The position numbers and the translations under genes were made by a program. This document shows, piece by piece, positions 27,191 to 36,520 of a DNA stretch of 64,000 nucleotides; within the stretch, counting starts at the first letter, position 1; every line of letters starts with the position of its first letter. Source of the DNA: SABI01 sp963678555 (GTDB lineage Bacteria; Spirochaetota; Spirochaetia; Sphaerochaetales; Sphaerochaetaceae); contig CAXXJA010000002.1 of assembly GCA_963678555.2 (NCBI GenBank), positions 186,001 through 250,000 of the forward strand. Reading direction: 5' to 3'. The notes under the pieces are model-generated. The model ran no database searches and had not been told where the DNA came from. It was given only the letters and a program-made list of their open reading frames with translations.

Positions 27191-28170
27191 TCAAGATCCA
27201 CAGGTTTTCAGTTTCAGGTTCTCAGATTTGTACTTCTTGAGGTCCAGCGAAGCAGGAACCTTCACTTTCAATTCCTGGTAGAACTCTTTGGCTTGCTTGT
27301 TCGGGACCTCAACAAGGATGTTCCCATCCCGTTTCTTCATGCACATCAACGATTGGGTTTTTCCGATCAGCTTATTCGTAGAGATTCCAGGTCCTGAAAG
27401 TCTGCTTCTCAGCTGAAGCAGTGCAATGGTAGCGATGATGTCGGAAAGCAGTTTGCCCCTGACGGTAAGATTCGACCACTTTGACAGCGGGAGAAGCTCC
27501 AGGTATTCCTTGCTGGTCTTGAACACGTTCTCAATATGGGTCCTGCCGAAATAGTCATCCAGCTTTTCATCAGCGTCCTTGAGTTCCGTGGAGAGGAGGA
27601 TAAAGAAGCCGAAACGCACCGAATACCAGTTTTTCTCCTTATCGGTCATCTTTTCGTATTCCTCTGAATGTTTCAGGCGGTAGTTTCTGCTTCCTTCGAG
27701 GGCATTGTCCTTATCTACATACACATATGCATGCATCTTGAAACCGAAAACCTCGGTCTCGAAACGTTTGCCGAAATAGGTATGCCCCTGCCTGATGAAC
27801 TCATATTTGGCATTGCTCATCAGGCTCTTTGCATGATGATAGAGTGTTTTATACGGATAGCCCTTCTTTGCGGGCATACGGACGGTAATGGTCTTTCCCT
27901 GTTCATTCCCGCTATGAAAGGACTCAATAACCTCATTGCTCGCATACCCTGCATCAAGAACAAAGTTGCTGATGCAGATGTCAAGGCTCTCTGCTACATC
28001 GGCCATCGTTGAACGAAGAGTACTCAGGTCGAGAAGGTTCCCTGGAAGCACTGAAACCAGACAGGGAGTCCGGTCTTTTCATCAAGTACAAGTACAAGCC
28101 TCGTCTGTATTGAAGTGGATGTGATTCCGTGGCTGCATAGTGCATTGAACAGATTGTCGCGTATGGCATT
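27191..28170 (-). pseudogene. Truncated, frameshifted DDE transposase (IS4 superfamily, IS1634-like)
   Basis: The C-terminal half of a transposase. The open frame 27191-28051 begins VLPGNLLDLSTLRSTM, the PGN..D..TL block of IS1634/IS4-type DDE enzymes. It continues through FVLDAGYAS (second Asp), the DYFGRTHIENVFKTSKEYLEL region with the catalytic Glu, and a natural end. Just upstream, in another frame, the same protein continues as TSTSIQTRLVLVLDEKTGLP and VWFQ (28052-28125 and on to about 28170). A one-base frameshift therefore lies near 28040-28050. The N-terminal half is missing, replaced by the sigma-54 activator fragment, so the element is dead. Confidence 0.8.
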
Positions 28171-28171
28171 C

Positions 28172-28812
28172 GGCAGAGGAGTTGTGGATGCTCTGTGCGA
28201 ACAGTTCCTTACCGGTTCCCGTCTCTCCGTAGATGAAGATGTTTGATTCTACTTTGGCAAATTTTCTGGCTGTCGCCACGGTGTCGAGGATCCTGCGTTC
28301 CTTTCCGACCACATCACTGAAGGTGTACTTTGCCACCAGACCCTTCTTGTGAAGTTTTGTCCTGATCTGTCCCTCGAGTTCCTGTATCTTGGAGATGTTG
28401 GTGAAGGTGATGACAGCTCCGGTATCACCTGCACAGACGCAGTTGATCGTATACAGGGTCTGTTTGATACGGATGAGGTCTCCGAGTATCTTGGTGGTGC
28501 CCGTCAACACGCCTGAGATATCGATCTGGGGAAACAGGTCAGCAGCATGTACTGCAGCCTTCTCATCCAGATTGTCAAACACCTGTTTCGCATAGTGGTT
28601 CGCTGTGGTTACCAGGCCCTCCGTGTTGATCGAGATGATTCCCTCGAAAGAGTAGTCCATGATACCTTTGAACCGGTCTGTTCTTTCCCGCTCTTTTCTC
28701 ATGAGCCGAACGGTTCGTATCGCCTCGTCTATGGACTGCAGGACTGTTTTTCTTCCAGACAGAATCATGACGTTGTCGATACCGAGTCTGGCAGCCATCG
28801 CAGTACCGCTCT
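28172..28812 (-). pseudogene. Internal fragment of a PrpR-type sigma-54-dependent activator
   Basis: Reads, on the minus strand, the end of a PrpR_N-like sensor (AARLGIDNVMILSGRKTVLQ), a PAS domain (FKGIMDYSFEGIISINTEGL) and the start of the AAA+ domain with Walker A GETGTGKELFAQSIHNSS. It then runs into transposase sequence near 28172. The rest of the AAA+ domain (GAFTGA loop, Walker B) and the DNA-binding HTH are absent. Roughly the first 150 or more residues of the sensor are also missing, the frame meeting the antisense tctA fragment near 28800-28812. It cannot activate sigma-54 promoters. It probably once regulated a neighbouring transport operon. Confidence 0.82.
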
Positions 28813-30247
28813 TGCCGGCGGCTTCATGGGACTCTTCGTCGGGGCTATGCCCGGCATCGGTGCTGTGACAGGAGTGGCTCTCCTTCTCCCCCTCACTTTC
28901 AAAATGGATCCCACCTCAGCGATCATCATGCTCGCCGGTATCTATTACGGCAATATGTATGGAGGAGCCTACAGTGCGATTCTTCTCAACATCCCCGGGG
29001 ATTCACCTGCTGTCATGACGGCCCTTGACGGTTACCCTATGAGCAGAAAGGGACGGGGAGGAAAGGCGTTGTTCGCAGCGAATATTTCCTCGTTCATCGG
29101 GGGGACAGTCGGGATCGTCACGCTGACACTGTTCGGTCCGCTTCTTGCCAAGGTCGGACTGAAGTTCGGACCGGCCGAGATCGCTGCCCTGATCCTTCTT
29201 GCACTCACCTCGATCGGCTGGCTCCTTGGCGAAGACCCCCTCAAAGGAATCGTCGCCTCGGCTCTCGGGATACTGATATCCACGATCGGGATGGATACGA
29301 TGGCAGGAGGCGTGGGGCGTTACACCTTCGGTTCGGTGAACCTCCTCAGCGGGTTCTCCTTCATTCCCCTTGTCATCGGAATGTTCGGTCTTCCTCAGGT
29401 CATGGAGCTGATGGCAAGGAAGGAGGAGGGAGAATCCCTTACGAGCGGTAAACGTCTGACCCTCAAGGAGAGTCTGCTTGACAAAGGTGAGCTGAAAAGG
29501 ATTCTTCCCACTGCACTGAAGAGTTCCGTTCTCGGCAATTTTGTCGGTTTTCTTCCCGGGGCCGGTGGAACGACCGGTTCATTTCTGGCCTACGTGCTTG
29601 AGAAGAAGACCGGGAAGAACTCCAAGGAGATGGGCAGTGGTGCTATCGAGGGCGTTGCAGCCTCTGAGTCTGCCAACAATGCCGCCGCCGTCGGAGCTTT
29701 CGCGCCTCTTCTGACTCTCGGTATACCGGGGTCAGGAACCACTGCAGTTCTCCTGGGAGGACTGATGATGTGGGGCCTTCAGCCGGGACCGCTTCTATTC
29801 ATCCAGCAGACTGATTTCGTGTGGGGCCTCATAAGCTCGATGTATATCGGCAATGTGGCCTGTATCCTCGCAGGACTTGTCATGATCCCGTTCCTGATGT
29901 CGATCCTGAAGATACCCCGCGGCATTATCGCACCCATGATCGTATTCGTCTGTATCGTCGGTGCCTATTCAGTGAACAACAACATGTTCGATGTCTGGTT
30001 CATGATCGGTGCAGGCGTGGTTGCGTATGTGATGCAGAAACACAAGTATCCCATCGCTCCGATTCTTCTTGCCTTCGTCCTCGCTCCGAGGTTCGAACAG
30101 GCGATACGGCGTGCGTTCAGCATCTCGAACGGATCTGCGAGGATCTTCATCGAGAAACCGATCTCTGCTGCCCTTCTTGCTGCCACTGCAATGTTCATCT
30201 TCGCTCCGGTTGTTATGAAACTGGTGAGGAGAATGCGGACGAAATAA
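28806..30247 (+). pseudogene. TctA-like tripartite tricarboxylate transporter permease lacking its 5' end
   Basis: About 480 codons of the large 12-TM TctA subunit are intact: GLFVGAMPGIGAVTGVALLL, IYYGNMYGGAYSAILLNIPG, MTALDGYPMSRKGRGG, then LGIPGSGTTAVLLGGLM, ending VMKLVRRMRTK. By comparison with TctA proteins, about 25 N-terminal residues including the start are missing. Upstream in-frame sequence is antisense sigma-54 gene. An internal ATG at 28826 exists but has no Shine-Dalgarno and would begin inside the first membrane segment. Neither tctC nor tctB is present. It is probably non-functional, although most of the membrane domain remains open. Confidence 0.78.
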
Positions 30248-30264
30248 CCTTATGTGAGTGAATC

Positions 30265-30308
30265 AAGGGCCCGCTGTATTGAGAAGTATTTCAGATTCGG
30301 CGGGCCTT
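30265..30308 (+). terminator. Hairpin after the tctA remnant
   Basis: AAGGGCCCGC and GCGGGCCTT pair (one bulged G) around a 25-nt loop, 18 nt after the tctA stop codon. The T-run is poor. Likely a terminator. Confidence 0.5.
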
Positions 30309-30351
30309 GTCACGTTCCCGGCAGGTGCCTCGCGGTAACCAGCGTCTTTCT

Positions 30352-30361
30352 CCCCCCCCCC
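30352..30361. repeat. Homopolymeric tract of ten cytosines
   Basis: An uninterrupted C10 run in the 300-nt gap between the tctA remnant and the small secreted protein. Such tracts slip during replication. Here it is not inside a recognisable gene; it lies about 190 nt upstream of the small secreted protein's start. The rest of the gap (30309-30548) shows nothing else. Confidence 0.8.
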
Positions 30362-30548
30362 ACGGCCCCTGCTTAGAAGGTCAACAGGGCAGTGCTGAGC
30401 GTCTGGAACTGCAGCTTTTACGTTTTTTCAGAAAAAGTGAGTCTTTACCGTATCTTTAGATTCTCTCCACCTGTGATTGATCTGACTGCCGTATGCTCTG
30501 ATTATCAAATGATGAACGAGCCCAATGAGGACTCGAAAGGAGCATATC

Positions 30549-30872
30549 ATGAAAAGAAGAAGTACCATTATCTTACTCGTGCTCGTTTTCCTGCTGGTGT
30601 CAGTCGGTCTGTTCGCTCGCGGCGGTTACCGCTTCGATACCGCACAGAAGGTGTATGGAGCACAGAGGAACCTTGTGAACGACACTGTCGCGGACGGAGA
30701 TTTTGTACGGGGCCAGGGAGTTCGTCAGCAGCTGCACACCCCCGGTGAGGACTGTCCCCTCGGAGAAGACTGTCTCTATCTCCAGACCGGTGAAGTACAG
30801 TATCAGTACCAGACAGAGAACCAGGCAGAAGCTGGGCTGCGCGGTGCATCTCGCGGTGGTCGTGCACGGTAA
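30549..30872 (+). CDS. Small secreted protein of unknown function
   Basis: A 107-residue protein that I do not recognise. Residues 1-24 are a classic signal peptide (KRR, a 16-residue hydrophobic core, then FARGG). The mature part is polar, with many Q, E and G, one CPLGEDC motif that could form a disulfide or bind metal, and an Arg/Gly-rich tail (RGASRGGRAR). AAAGGAG lies 6 nt before ATG 30549, and a good terminator follows the stop, so it is a monocistronic, probably real gene. Confidence 0.7.
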   Translation: MKRRSTIILLVLVFLLVSVGLFARGGYRFDTAQKVYGAQRNLVNDTVADGDFVRGQGVRQQLHTPGEDCPLGEDCLYLQTGEVQYQYQTENQAEAGLRGASRGGRAR

Positions 30873-30903
30873 CAGCAACCGGAAGCCGGTTCATACCCTT
30901 CAC

Positions 30904-30932
30904 AGCTCTCTCAGGGATGGGAGAGCTTTTTT
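30904..30932 (+). terminator. Intrinsic terminator of the small secreted protein gene
   Basis: AGCTCTC and GAGAGCT (7 bp) with a 10-nt loop run directly into six T residues, 31 nt after the TAA stop. Confidence 0.85.
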
Positions 30933-31027
30933 GTGGTGTGATCACTGGCAGAACAGAATGTATTATAGAAGGGCGGGCATGTATACGGATAGGATACCTT
31001 CACCTGAGAGGCTGAGTTTTCCCGAAG

Positions 31028-31687
31028 TCAGTCCAGGAGAGCAAGGATCCTTTCACGGTGTTCTTCCGTGAAGCCATGGATGATCAGGTCCGCCTGCGAC
31101 AGATTCTGATTCCCCGAGGTGCTGTTCAGTACCCCGACGACCTTCATGTTCGCGCGCTTGGCCGCCTGTACCCCGAGAGCTGAATCTTCGATGACGAGGC
31201 ATCTGTCCGGGTGGGCGTTGAAGCGGGAGGCCACTTCGAGGAAGATGTCGGGAGATGGTTTCCCGTTCTTTACTTCAAACCCGCTGACAGTGTGAGTGAA
31301 GTACTCTCTGAGTCCGATCTTGGTGAGGATGATATCAATCAGTTTTGAAGCTGAGGAGGAGCCGACAGCAAGGTTCAGTCCCTTCCCCTTCAGGGTGCGT
31401 ATCAGCTCAGCTACGCCCGGCACTGCAACGAGGTCAGCACTCGAGAAGGCCTCAAGATGGTTCTCCATACTCTCTGAGAACATCTCTTCTATACTGCGTT
31501 CAATACCTCGTGTCTCTCTGATATGCTCGAGCATCTTGTCCAGGGGAAGACCGACGAAGCGGTCACTGTACTCGTCATCGGGTATCGGAGCACCGATACT
31601 CGCAAAGTAATCCTGATTCACCTTCCAGTGTATCGGTTCGCTGTCTATCAGTACGCCGTCCATATCAAAAATAACTGTATCGATCAT
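31028..31687 (-). CDS. HAD-IA hydrolase, beta-phosphoglucomutase-like
   Basis: A 219-residue haloacid-dehalogenase-superfamily protein. Motif I is FDMDGVLIDSEP (nucleophile Asp8, acid/base Asp10), with an alpha-helical cap following. Motif II is VGSSSASK, motif III Lys in EVKNGKPSPDIF, and motif IV LVIEDSALGVQAA with the metal acid. The DGVLIDSE form and cap fit the beta-phosphoglucomutase/sugar-phosphate phosphatase branch; the exact substrate is unknown. ATG 31687 was chosen (TGAGGA upstream) over 31732. Confidence 0.88.
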   Translation of the reverse strand: MIDTVIFDMDGVLIDSEPIHWKVNQDYFASIGAPIPDDEYSDRFVGLPLDKMLEHIRETRGIERSIEEMFSESMENHLEAFSSADLVAVPGVAELIRTLKGKGLNLAVGSSSASKLIDIILTKIGLREYFTHTVSGFEVKNGKPSPDIFLEVASRFNAHPDRCLVIEDSALGVQAAKRANMKVVGVLNSTSGNQNLSQADLIIHGFTEEHRERILALLD

Positions 31688-31932
31688 AGTATTCCTCAGG
31701 GTTGTTCTCTGTGCTGAGGGAAAACGTACCATGCAGACTCAATTGATGCAAGATGTCATCAAGGCTCTGTCGAGGCTGATTCTGTTCATGCGAGAGACGA
31801 GGGCTCTGTGACTGGATCTCCTGGAATCGAAGCTTCCCTGCCCGGGCCGATACACAGGTCCGGGCTGAAGTGAGTTCATTCCCTCGTCAGATGCAGGCAC
31901 GAAGCGTACCTCCTGAGGGAGTCGATACGAGT

Positions 31933-33183
31933 CTAGTCGTGGTCGCTCCAGTATTCCTTCGGTACCGGGTTCGCTCCCTCCCAGATGATCTGCCTGAACC
32001 CGATGGGGTCTGTGTTGCCTTCGGTGTTGAGAAACAGTATCTGGCTCTGGTGATCGATTCCGAGGAAGTCCCTGAGCTCATCAACCCCGTTCTCCTCCAG
32101 GATAGCGACCAGTGCCCCCAGGGTCACAGCCCCGCTCTCGCCGCTGACGATGAATGGATCGTCGTGTAAGGGCGTAGCATAGATCCTCATCCCCTTCGCT
32201 GCCACGTAGTCCGGCACGGTAACGAAGGCATCAGCGGTCTGGTTGAGGAGTTCCCAGGCGATAGGGTTCGGTTCTCCACAGGCAAGACCGGCCATGATCG
32301 TGTCCAGGGAACCGGAGACGGTATGAGCCCTGCCATCACCGACTTTCGCACTCTCATAGATACAGGCAGCATTTTCCGGTTCCACGACGATACACTTCGG
32401 AGCATCCTGACCGAAGAGGCTGTGGTAGTAGCCGATCACTGAGGCTGCTAGAGCCCCGACACCGGCCTGGACGAATATGTGGGTCGGCTTGATGATTCCC
32501 TGTCCACTGAACTGTTCCTGGACCTCGGCGAACATCGTGGTGTAGCCCTGCATGATCCACGTCGGGATCTCAGTATAGCCGTCCCAGCTCGTATCACTCA
32601 CGATCTGCCATCCATTGGCATCGGCGTCGGTGACGATCTGTCTGACTGCATCATCATAGTTCCCCTCGATGACCTTCACCGTGGCCCCGTAGCTCCTGAT
32701 TGCATCTATCCTTCTCTTGCTCGTTTCCGAGTGGACATAGATCACGCAGTCGAACCCGAGCTTCTGACTTGCCCATGCGATGCCCCTTCCGTGGTTACCG
32801 TCGGTGGCACTGGCGAAGGTGATCTTACCGAGGGCCTTCTTCACCTCGCTGGATATCAGGTACTCATAGGAGAGCTGCTGGCTCGAGAGCCCCAGCTTCT
32901 TCTGGATGAATCGATAGATGGCATATGAACCTCCCAGGATCTTGAAGCTGTTGAGTTCCAGCCTGCAGGATTCATCCTTCACCCAGATACCCCCGACTCC
33001 TATGAGCCCTGCCAGATTCGGCAGTGCCCTGAGAGGGCTTATGGCATACCCCGGGATCTGGCGATGGAACAACCGGGCCTCACGTGCCCTGGAGACAGGG
33101 AACATCTGCTGTGAGAGTTCGAGCTCCTTGGTTTCCCTGACTCTGGTCACCCACTTGATGTCAGGGCTGGTGTTTTTCATCAT
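31933..33183 (-). CDS. dpaL: Diaminopropionate ammonia-lyase-like PLP enzyme
   Basis: A 416-residue fold-type II PLP enzyme. The PLP lysine is probably Lys81 in LNSFKILGGSYA. TFASATDGNHGRGIAWASQKL is the substrate-binding block typical of 2,3-diaminopropionate ammonia-lyase (YgeX/DpaL). IVSDTSWDGYTEIPTWIMQG and FVQAGVGALAASVIGY (glycine loop for the PLP phosphate) follow. It would convert diaminopropionate to pyruvate and ammonia. ATG 33183, with a second ATG right after it, follows GAGGT; the open frame to 33363 adds low-complexity, AT-rich translation that is not protein-like. It is monocistronic with its own promoter. A related ammonia-lyase activity on another amino acid is possible. Confidence 0.85.
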   Translation of the reverse strand: MMKNTSPDIKWVTRVRETKELELSQQMFPVSRAREARLFHRQIPGYAISPLRALPNLAGLIGVGGIWVKDESCRLELNSFKILGGSYAIYRFIQKKLGLSSQQLSYEYLISSEVKKALGKITFASATDGNHGRGIAWASQKLGFDCVIYVHSETSKRRIDAIRSYGATVKVIEGNYDDAVRQIVTDADANGWQIVSDTSWDGYTEIPTWIMQGYTTMFAEVQEQFSGQGIIKPTHIFVQAGVGALAASVIGYYHSLFGQDAPKCIVVEPENAACIYESAKVGDGRAHTVSGSLDTIMAGLACGEPNPIAWELLNQTADAFVTVPDYVAAKGMRIYATPLHDDPFIVSGESGAVTLGALVAILEENGVDELRDFLGIDHQSQILFLNTEGNTDPIGFRQIIWEGANPVPKEYWSDHD

Positions 33184-33669
33184 AGTTTGTACCTCATGAA
33201 TACGTGATATTTTTCTATACTGAGAAATATAGTAATAAATGAGAAAATAATCAATGATATCATAAAAAATAAAAAAATAATTTAGCATATGGTAATTAAT
33301 GTACCCTTGTGATTGATCAGTGACCAGTCGATACACGTACGATGAAACGAAATGGTAATCCATTGGAGACCTTCCTGCTTTTCAGCTGTCCCCGGAGGTC
33401 AGCAGACTGTTTTCATGGGAGGAACACCATCATCGGATCCCTTTTCATGTGAGACATAGATGTGACGTCAGGCATACGCAACCGGTCCTGCAGCTGTCTG
33501 GTATCTACACGCTGCCGAACGAGACTCGGTGATACACAGGCGGATACTCAGCAGGAGGTACCGTTACCCGCTGATGTGTATCGACAGATACTATCCCATA
33601 AGAAGGAAGTACGGGTCAGCGGGAGGACATGCAGTCGGAGGTGTACGGGAACTCTCAGGGGAGCGGACA
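33184..33669. other. Intergenic region between the GH13 phosphorylase and dpaL
   Basis: About 490 bases without a gene. The part next to dpaL (33184-33300) is strongly AT-rich and carries its promoter. The rest holds only short frames without Shine-Dalgarno sites. Nothing else was recognised. Confidence 0.5.
33226..33254 (-). promoter_or_regulatory. Sigma-70-type promoter of dpaL
   Basis: On the minus strand: -35 TTGATT (33249-33254), a 17-bp spacer and -10 TATATT (33226-33231), about 40 nt upstream of the dpaL start, in AT-rich DNA. Confidence 0.6.
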
Positions 33670-35439
33670 TCATTTCCTGAGCCAGCACACCTGATAGGGA
33701 GTAAGCTCGATAGATGATGATGCATTGTCTTCAGGATCAAAGGTGATATCTGAAAGCAGGTCTTTCCAGATTTCCCTGGGACTCTCAATTGAAAGATCCT
33801 GGAACACCTTCATGAGATCGACCGTTACCGTCTGACCGGTGACATTGATCAGAGTGAGAATCTCCTCTCCATTCTCAGCTGTACGCAGGAGGGTGAACAC
33901 AGACGTGCTGCCCGTAAGAACCGTCTGCGTTGCTGAGGGGTGGAAAGCCTCTTCCTGCCGACGGATGTTCAGCAGTGTGAGATAGGAGTTGAGCACCTGC
34001 GACCGTAAGGATTTTGAGTCCTCTAATTCCTTTTCCAGCATGATCGTATCCAGTTTTTCTCTGTTAATTCTTCTTGGATGATTAAGAATATCGGGACAGG
34101 AATGGCAGTTCTCCGATCCGAGGAGGGAATGAATATAGATTCCGGGAATACCCCTCAGTGACAGCATGATAGCCTGAGAGGCAATGAACCGCTGTGCCTT
34201 TTCTTCTGTGCTCTCCTCGACAGATGTGTCACAGAGGGCTGAAAGATAGCTGCAGTTCAGTTCATAGGGACTCCTGGAGCCGTCTCCTTCACTGCGGTAG
34301 GACACGAAGCCTCCCTGTGCTTTTACATGCTCAGCCATGAAGGTGATCTCTTCCTGAGTGAGGATTCCCTGTGCCGGAACGACTCCGATACCGTCATGCG
34401 ATGCGAGGAAATTGAAATAGGTGACTTCCTCGGAAGGAAATTCGAGCGTGGAAGCCCATGTACTCAGTTTCGTAGCATCTCCGGTAAGGAAGGTATGGAG
34501 GGTGAGAGGGGGAAGGGGAAAGTTATAGACCAGGGATGCTTCATTGTGGCCGTTCCCGAAATAGGAGATGTTCTCCTTATGAGGAACGTTCGTCTCAGTG
34601 ATGATGCCGGCACCCGGGGCACAGGTGTCCAGAGCCCACCTGAAGAACTGAATGATCCTGTGGGTCTTCTCGTGATGGATACAGCTGGTCCCCAGTTCCT
34701 TCCAGATGAAGGCGATCGCATCAAGTCTGACAAGGGATGCTCCCCGTCCGATATAGGAGAGGAGAACCTCGAGGATCGTCAGAAGGACTTTCGGGTTCCC
34801 GTAGTTGATATCAACCTGGTCAGCACTGAAGGTCGTCCAGACCCTGCGGGTATTCCCTGCGGTACTGGTAACGTGAGAGAATAGAGGAAGGGCACGGGGG
34901 CGGAACACCTGAGAGACGTCCTCTTCGCCTGAGACCTCTATGGCGAAATCAGCGAATCCGGGGTCTTTGTCAAGGTATTTCTGTATCCACTTGCTGTGCT
35001 GCGAGAGATGGTTCGCGACAAGGTCGAACATCATGCGGTACGATGTTCCCAGTTGTGAGATGTCATCCCATGAGCCGACCTCAGGGTTTACCGTAACAGG
35101 GTCAATGACAGAGAATCCGTCATCGGAAGAGTAGGGGAAGAACGGTAGAAGGTGGACGGTGCTGATAGCCTCTCCCACTTTCTCTGTAAGAAAAGAGGAG
35201 AGCGAAGCCAGTGGAGTCTTTCCCGTATCTTTGAGAGAATCAGCGTAGGTGATAAGAAGGGAGGAATGCTCTTCAATACATCGCTTCTTCTCACCTTTCT
35301 CACCTGAAATGGAATGATCTCTCATGAATGAATCAAGTACGCCCATATAGGACTCTGCCCAGAGGGACGCGGTGTGTTCATCATAGATGGCAGAGAGGTG
35401 TTCGCGGATCTGTGGCAGCAGGTAAGATGGTACTATCAT
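33670..35439 (-). CDS. GH13_18 phosphorylase (glucosylglycerate or sucrose phosphorylase)
   Basis: A 589-residue (beta/alpha)8 enzyme of glycoside hydrolase subfamily GH13_18. The nucleophile is Asp240 in VRLDAIAF, the acid/base Glu282 in IITETNVPHKENISYF, and the transition-state Asp is in LASHDGIGV. Phosphorylases of this subfamily split alpha-glucosides with phosphate to glucose 1-phosphate. LPFFPYSSDDGFSVID and ETNVPHKENISYFG resemble the YcjM/glucosylglycerate branch more than classical sucrose phosphorylase, so glucosylglycerate is my favoured substrate; this is inferred. The start overlaps the lacI stop as ATGA. It is the last gene of the ABC-transporter operon. Confidence 0.85.
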   Translation of the reverse strand: MIVPSYLLPQIREHLSAIYDEHTASLWAESYMGVLDSFMRDHSISGEKGEKKRCIEEHSSLLITYADSLKDTGKTPLASLSSFLTEKVGEAISTVHLLPFFPYSSDDGFSVIDPVTVNPEVGSWDDISQLGTSYRMMFDLVANHLSQHSKWIQKYLDKDPGFADFAIEVSGEEDVSQVFRPRALPLFSHVTSTAGNTRRVWTTFSADQVDINYGNPKVLLTILEVLLSYIGRGASLVRLDAIAFIWKELGTSCIHHEKTHRIIQFFRWALDTCAPGAGIITETNVPHKENISYFGNGHNEASLVYNFPLPPLTLHTFLTGDATKLSTWASTLEFPSEEVTYFNFLASHDGIGVVPAQGILTQEEITFMAEHVKAQGGFVSYRSEGDGSRSPYELNCSYLSALCDTSVEESTEEKAQRFIASQAIMLSLRGIPGIYIHSLLGSENCHSCPDILNHPRRINREKLDTIMLEKELEDSKSLRSQVLNSYLTLLNIRRQEEAFHPSATQTVLTGSTSVFTLLRTAENGEEILTLINVTGQTVTVDLMKVFQDLSIESPREIWKDLLSDITFDPEDNASSSIELTPYQVCWLRK

Positions 35440-36518
35440 GTTGTTCCTCTGATAATCAGTTCGGGTTTCAGCAGAAGCTGATGATGGTGGCGTTCGGCTT
35501 CGACCTTCCAGCTCTCGGGAATCCGGATGCGGCGTTTAGCCGCTTCAGACTCATCTTCCTGGAAGGCGATCCCTCTCAGTTCCTGGATCCTTTCGAGGAG
35601 AAGGTCAACGACCATCCCTCCGATACTCTGTATCGGCTGGCTGATCGTAGTGAGAGGAGGCCGGTAGTGGGCCGACATCGGTATATCGTCGAATCCGGTG
35701 ACTGCGAGGTCCCTTCCAATCCTGAGATTGACGTCCTTTCCTGCATTGACCGCACCGAAGGCAAGAAGGTCATTGAAGCAGATAATCGCGGAAGGCGGCG
35801 TCGGCAGCCTCAGCAGCGCGCTTGCCTGCTCGTATCCGTCCTTCTGGGAGAAGTACCCCATGCGGATATACTCTTCAGGAATATCTACCCCCCTAGCGGC
35901 AAGATGTTCCTTTACGCTCTTCAGTCTGAGGCGGCTGAACATGATACTCTCAGGCTGTCCGATACACGCGATACGGGTATGTCCGCGCTGTAGTAGATGC
36001 TCGGTGATGAGTCCCATCGCGAAAGTTCCATCCTCATCGACATACGGAGCACTCGGAGCATTCTCGACCCGGCCGAACATGGCGAACGGGAAACCCTCCT
36101 GTGTGAGCAGTTCAGCCCTTGCATCCCTGCAATACGTACGGGTCAGGACGAACCCATCCACCTTTGCTTCCGATATGAGCTTACGATACAGTGCGATCTC
36201 ATCCTCTTTGTCGTGAGCAACAGCAACCAGGAGGTCATACCCGAAATCTGCAGCCCGTTTGGAAACACCGGCAAGGAATTCACTGAAGAAGGCCTCTGAA
36301 TAGCCTCCCGAGGAATCGGGGACCACGAAACCTATCGTCTCAGTCGATCTGTTTCTCAGCCTGCGTGCCATAGTGTTCGGGACATAGCCCATCTCTTCTG
36401 CCGCAGAGCGGACAAGACTGATGGTGTCAGGAGAGACGTCGGAATACCCCGCCAGAGCTCTTGAGACTGTGGTGACCGACCTGTTCACACGCTGTGCAAT
36501 GTCTTTCAGTGTTGCCAT
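35436..36518 (-). CDS. LacI-family transcriptional regulator
   Basis: A 360-residue repressor. The N-terminal HTH has the LacI form TLKDIAQRVNRSVTTVSRAL (residues 3-22) and hinge helix MARRLRNRST. A periplasmic-binding-protein-like sugar domain follows (IGFVVPDSSGGYSEAF, VTGFDDIPMSAHYRPPLTTI). It lies inside the sugar transporter operon, 2 nt after the glycosyltransferase gene and overlapping the GH13 gene. It almost certainly binds the two identical operators at 41288-41333 in front of the operon, giving autoregulation. The inducer is presumably the transported glycoside or its phosphorolysis product. Confidence 0.92.
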   Translation of the reverse strand: MATLKDIAQRVNRSVTTVSRALAGYSDVSPDTISLVRSAAEEMGYVPNTMARRLRNRSTETIGFVVPDSSGGYSEAFFSEFLAGVSKRAADFGYDLLVAVAHDKEDEIALYRKLISEAKVDGFVLTRTYCRDARAELLTQEGFPFAMFGRVENAPSAPYVDEDGTFAMGLITEHLLQRGHTRIACIGQPESIMFSRLRLKSVKEHLAARGVDIPEEYIRMGYFSQKDGYEQASALLRLPTPPSAIICFNDLLAFGAVNAGKDVNLRIGRDLAVTGFDDIPMSAHYRPPLTTISQPIQSIGGMVVDLLLERIQELRGIAFQEDESEAAKRRIRIPESWKVEAERHHHQLLLKPELIIRGTT

Positions 36519-36520
36519 GA

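Noticed and set aside
28082..28798. Treating the sigma-54 open frame as a complete gene
   Set aside because: Its last 30 codons read transposase DNA in the wrong frame, and the AAA+ domain stops right after Walker A.
31933..33363. The longer reading of the diaminopropionate lyase gene from 33363
   Set aside because: The extra 60 residues are Tyr/Ile/Phe-rich translation of AT-rich promoter DNA; the promoter and Shine-Dalgarno place the start at 33183.
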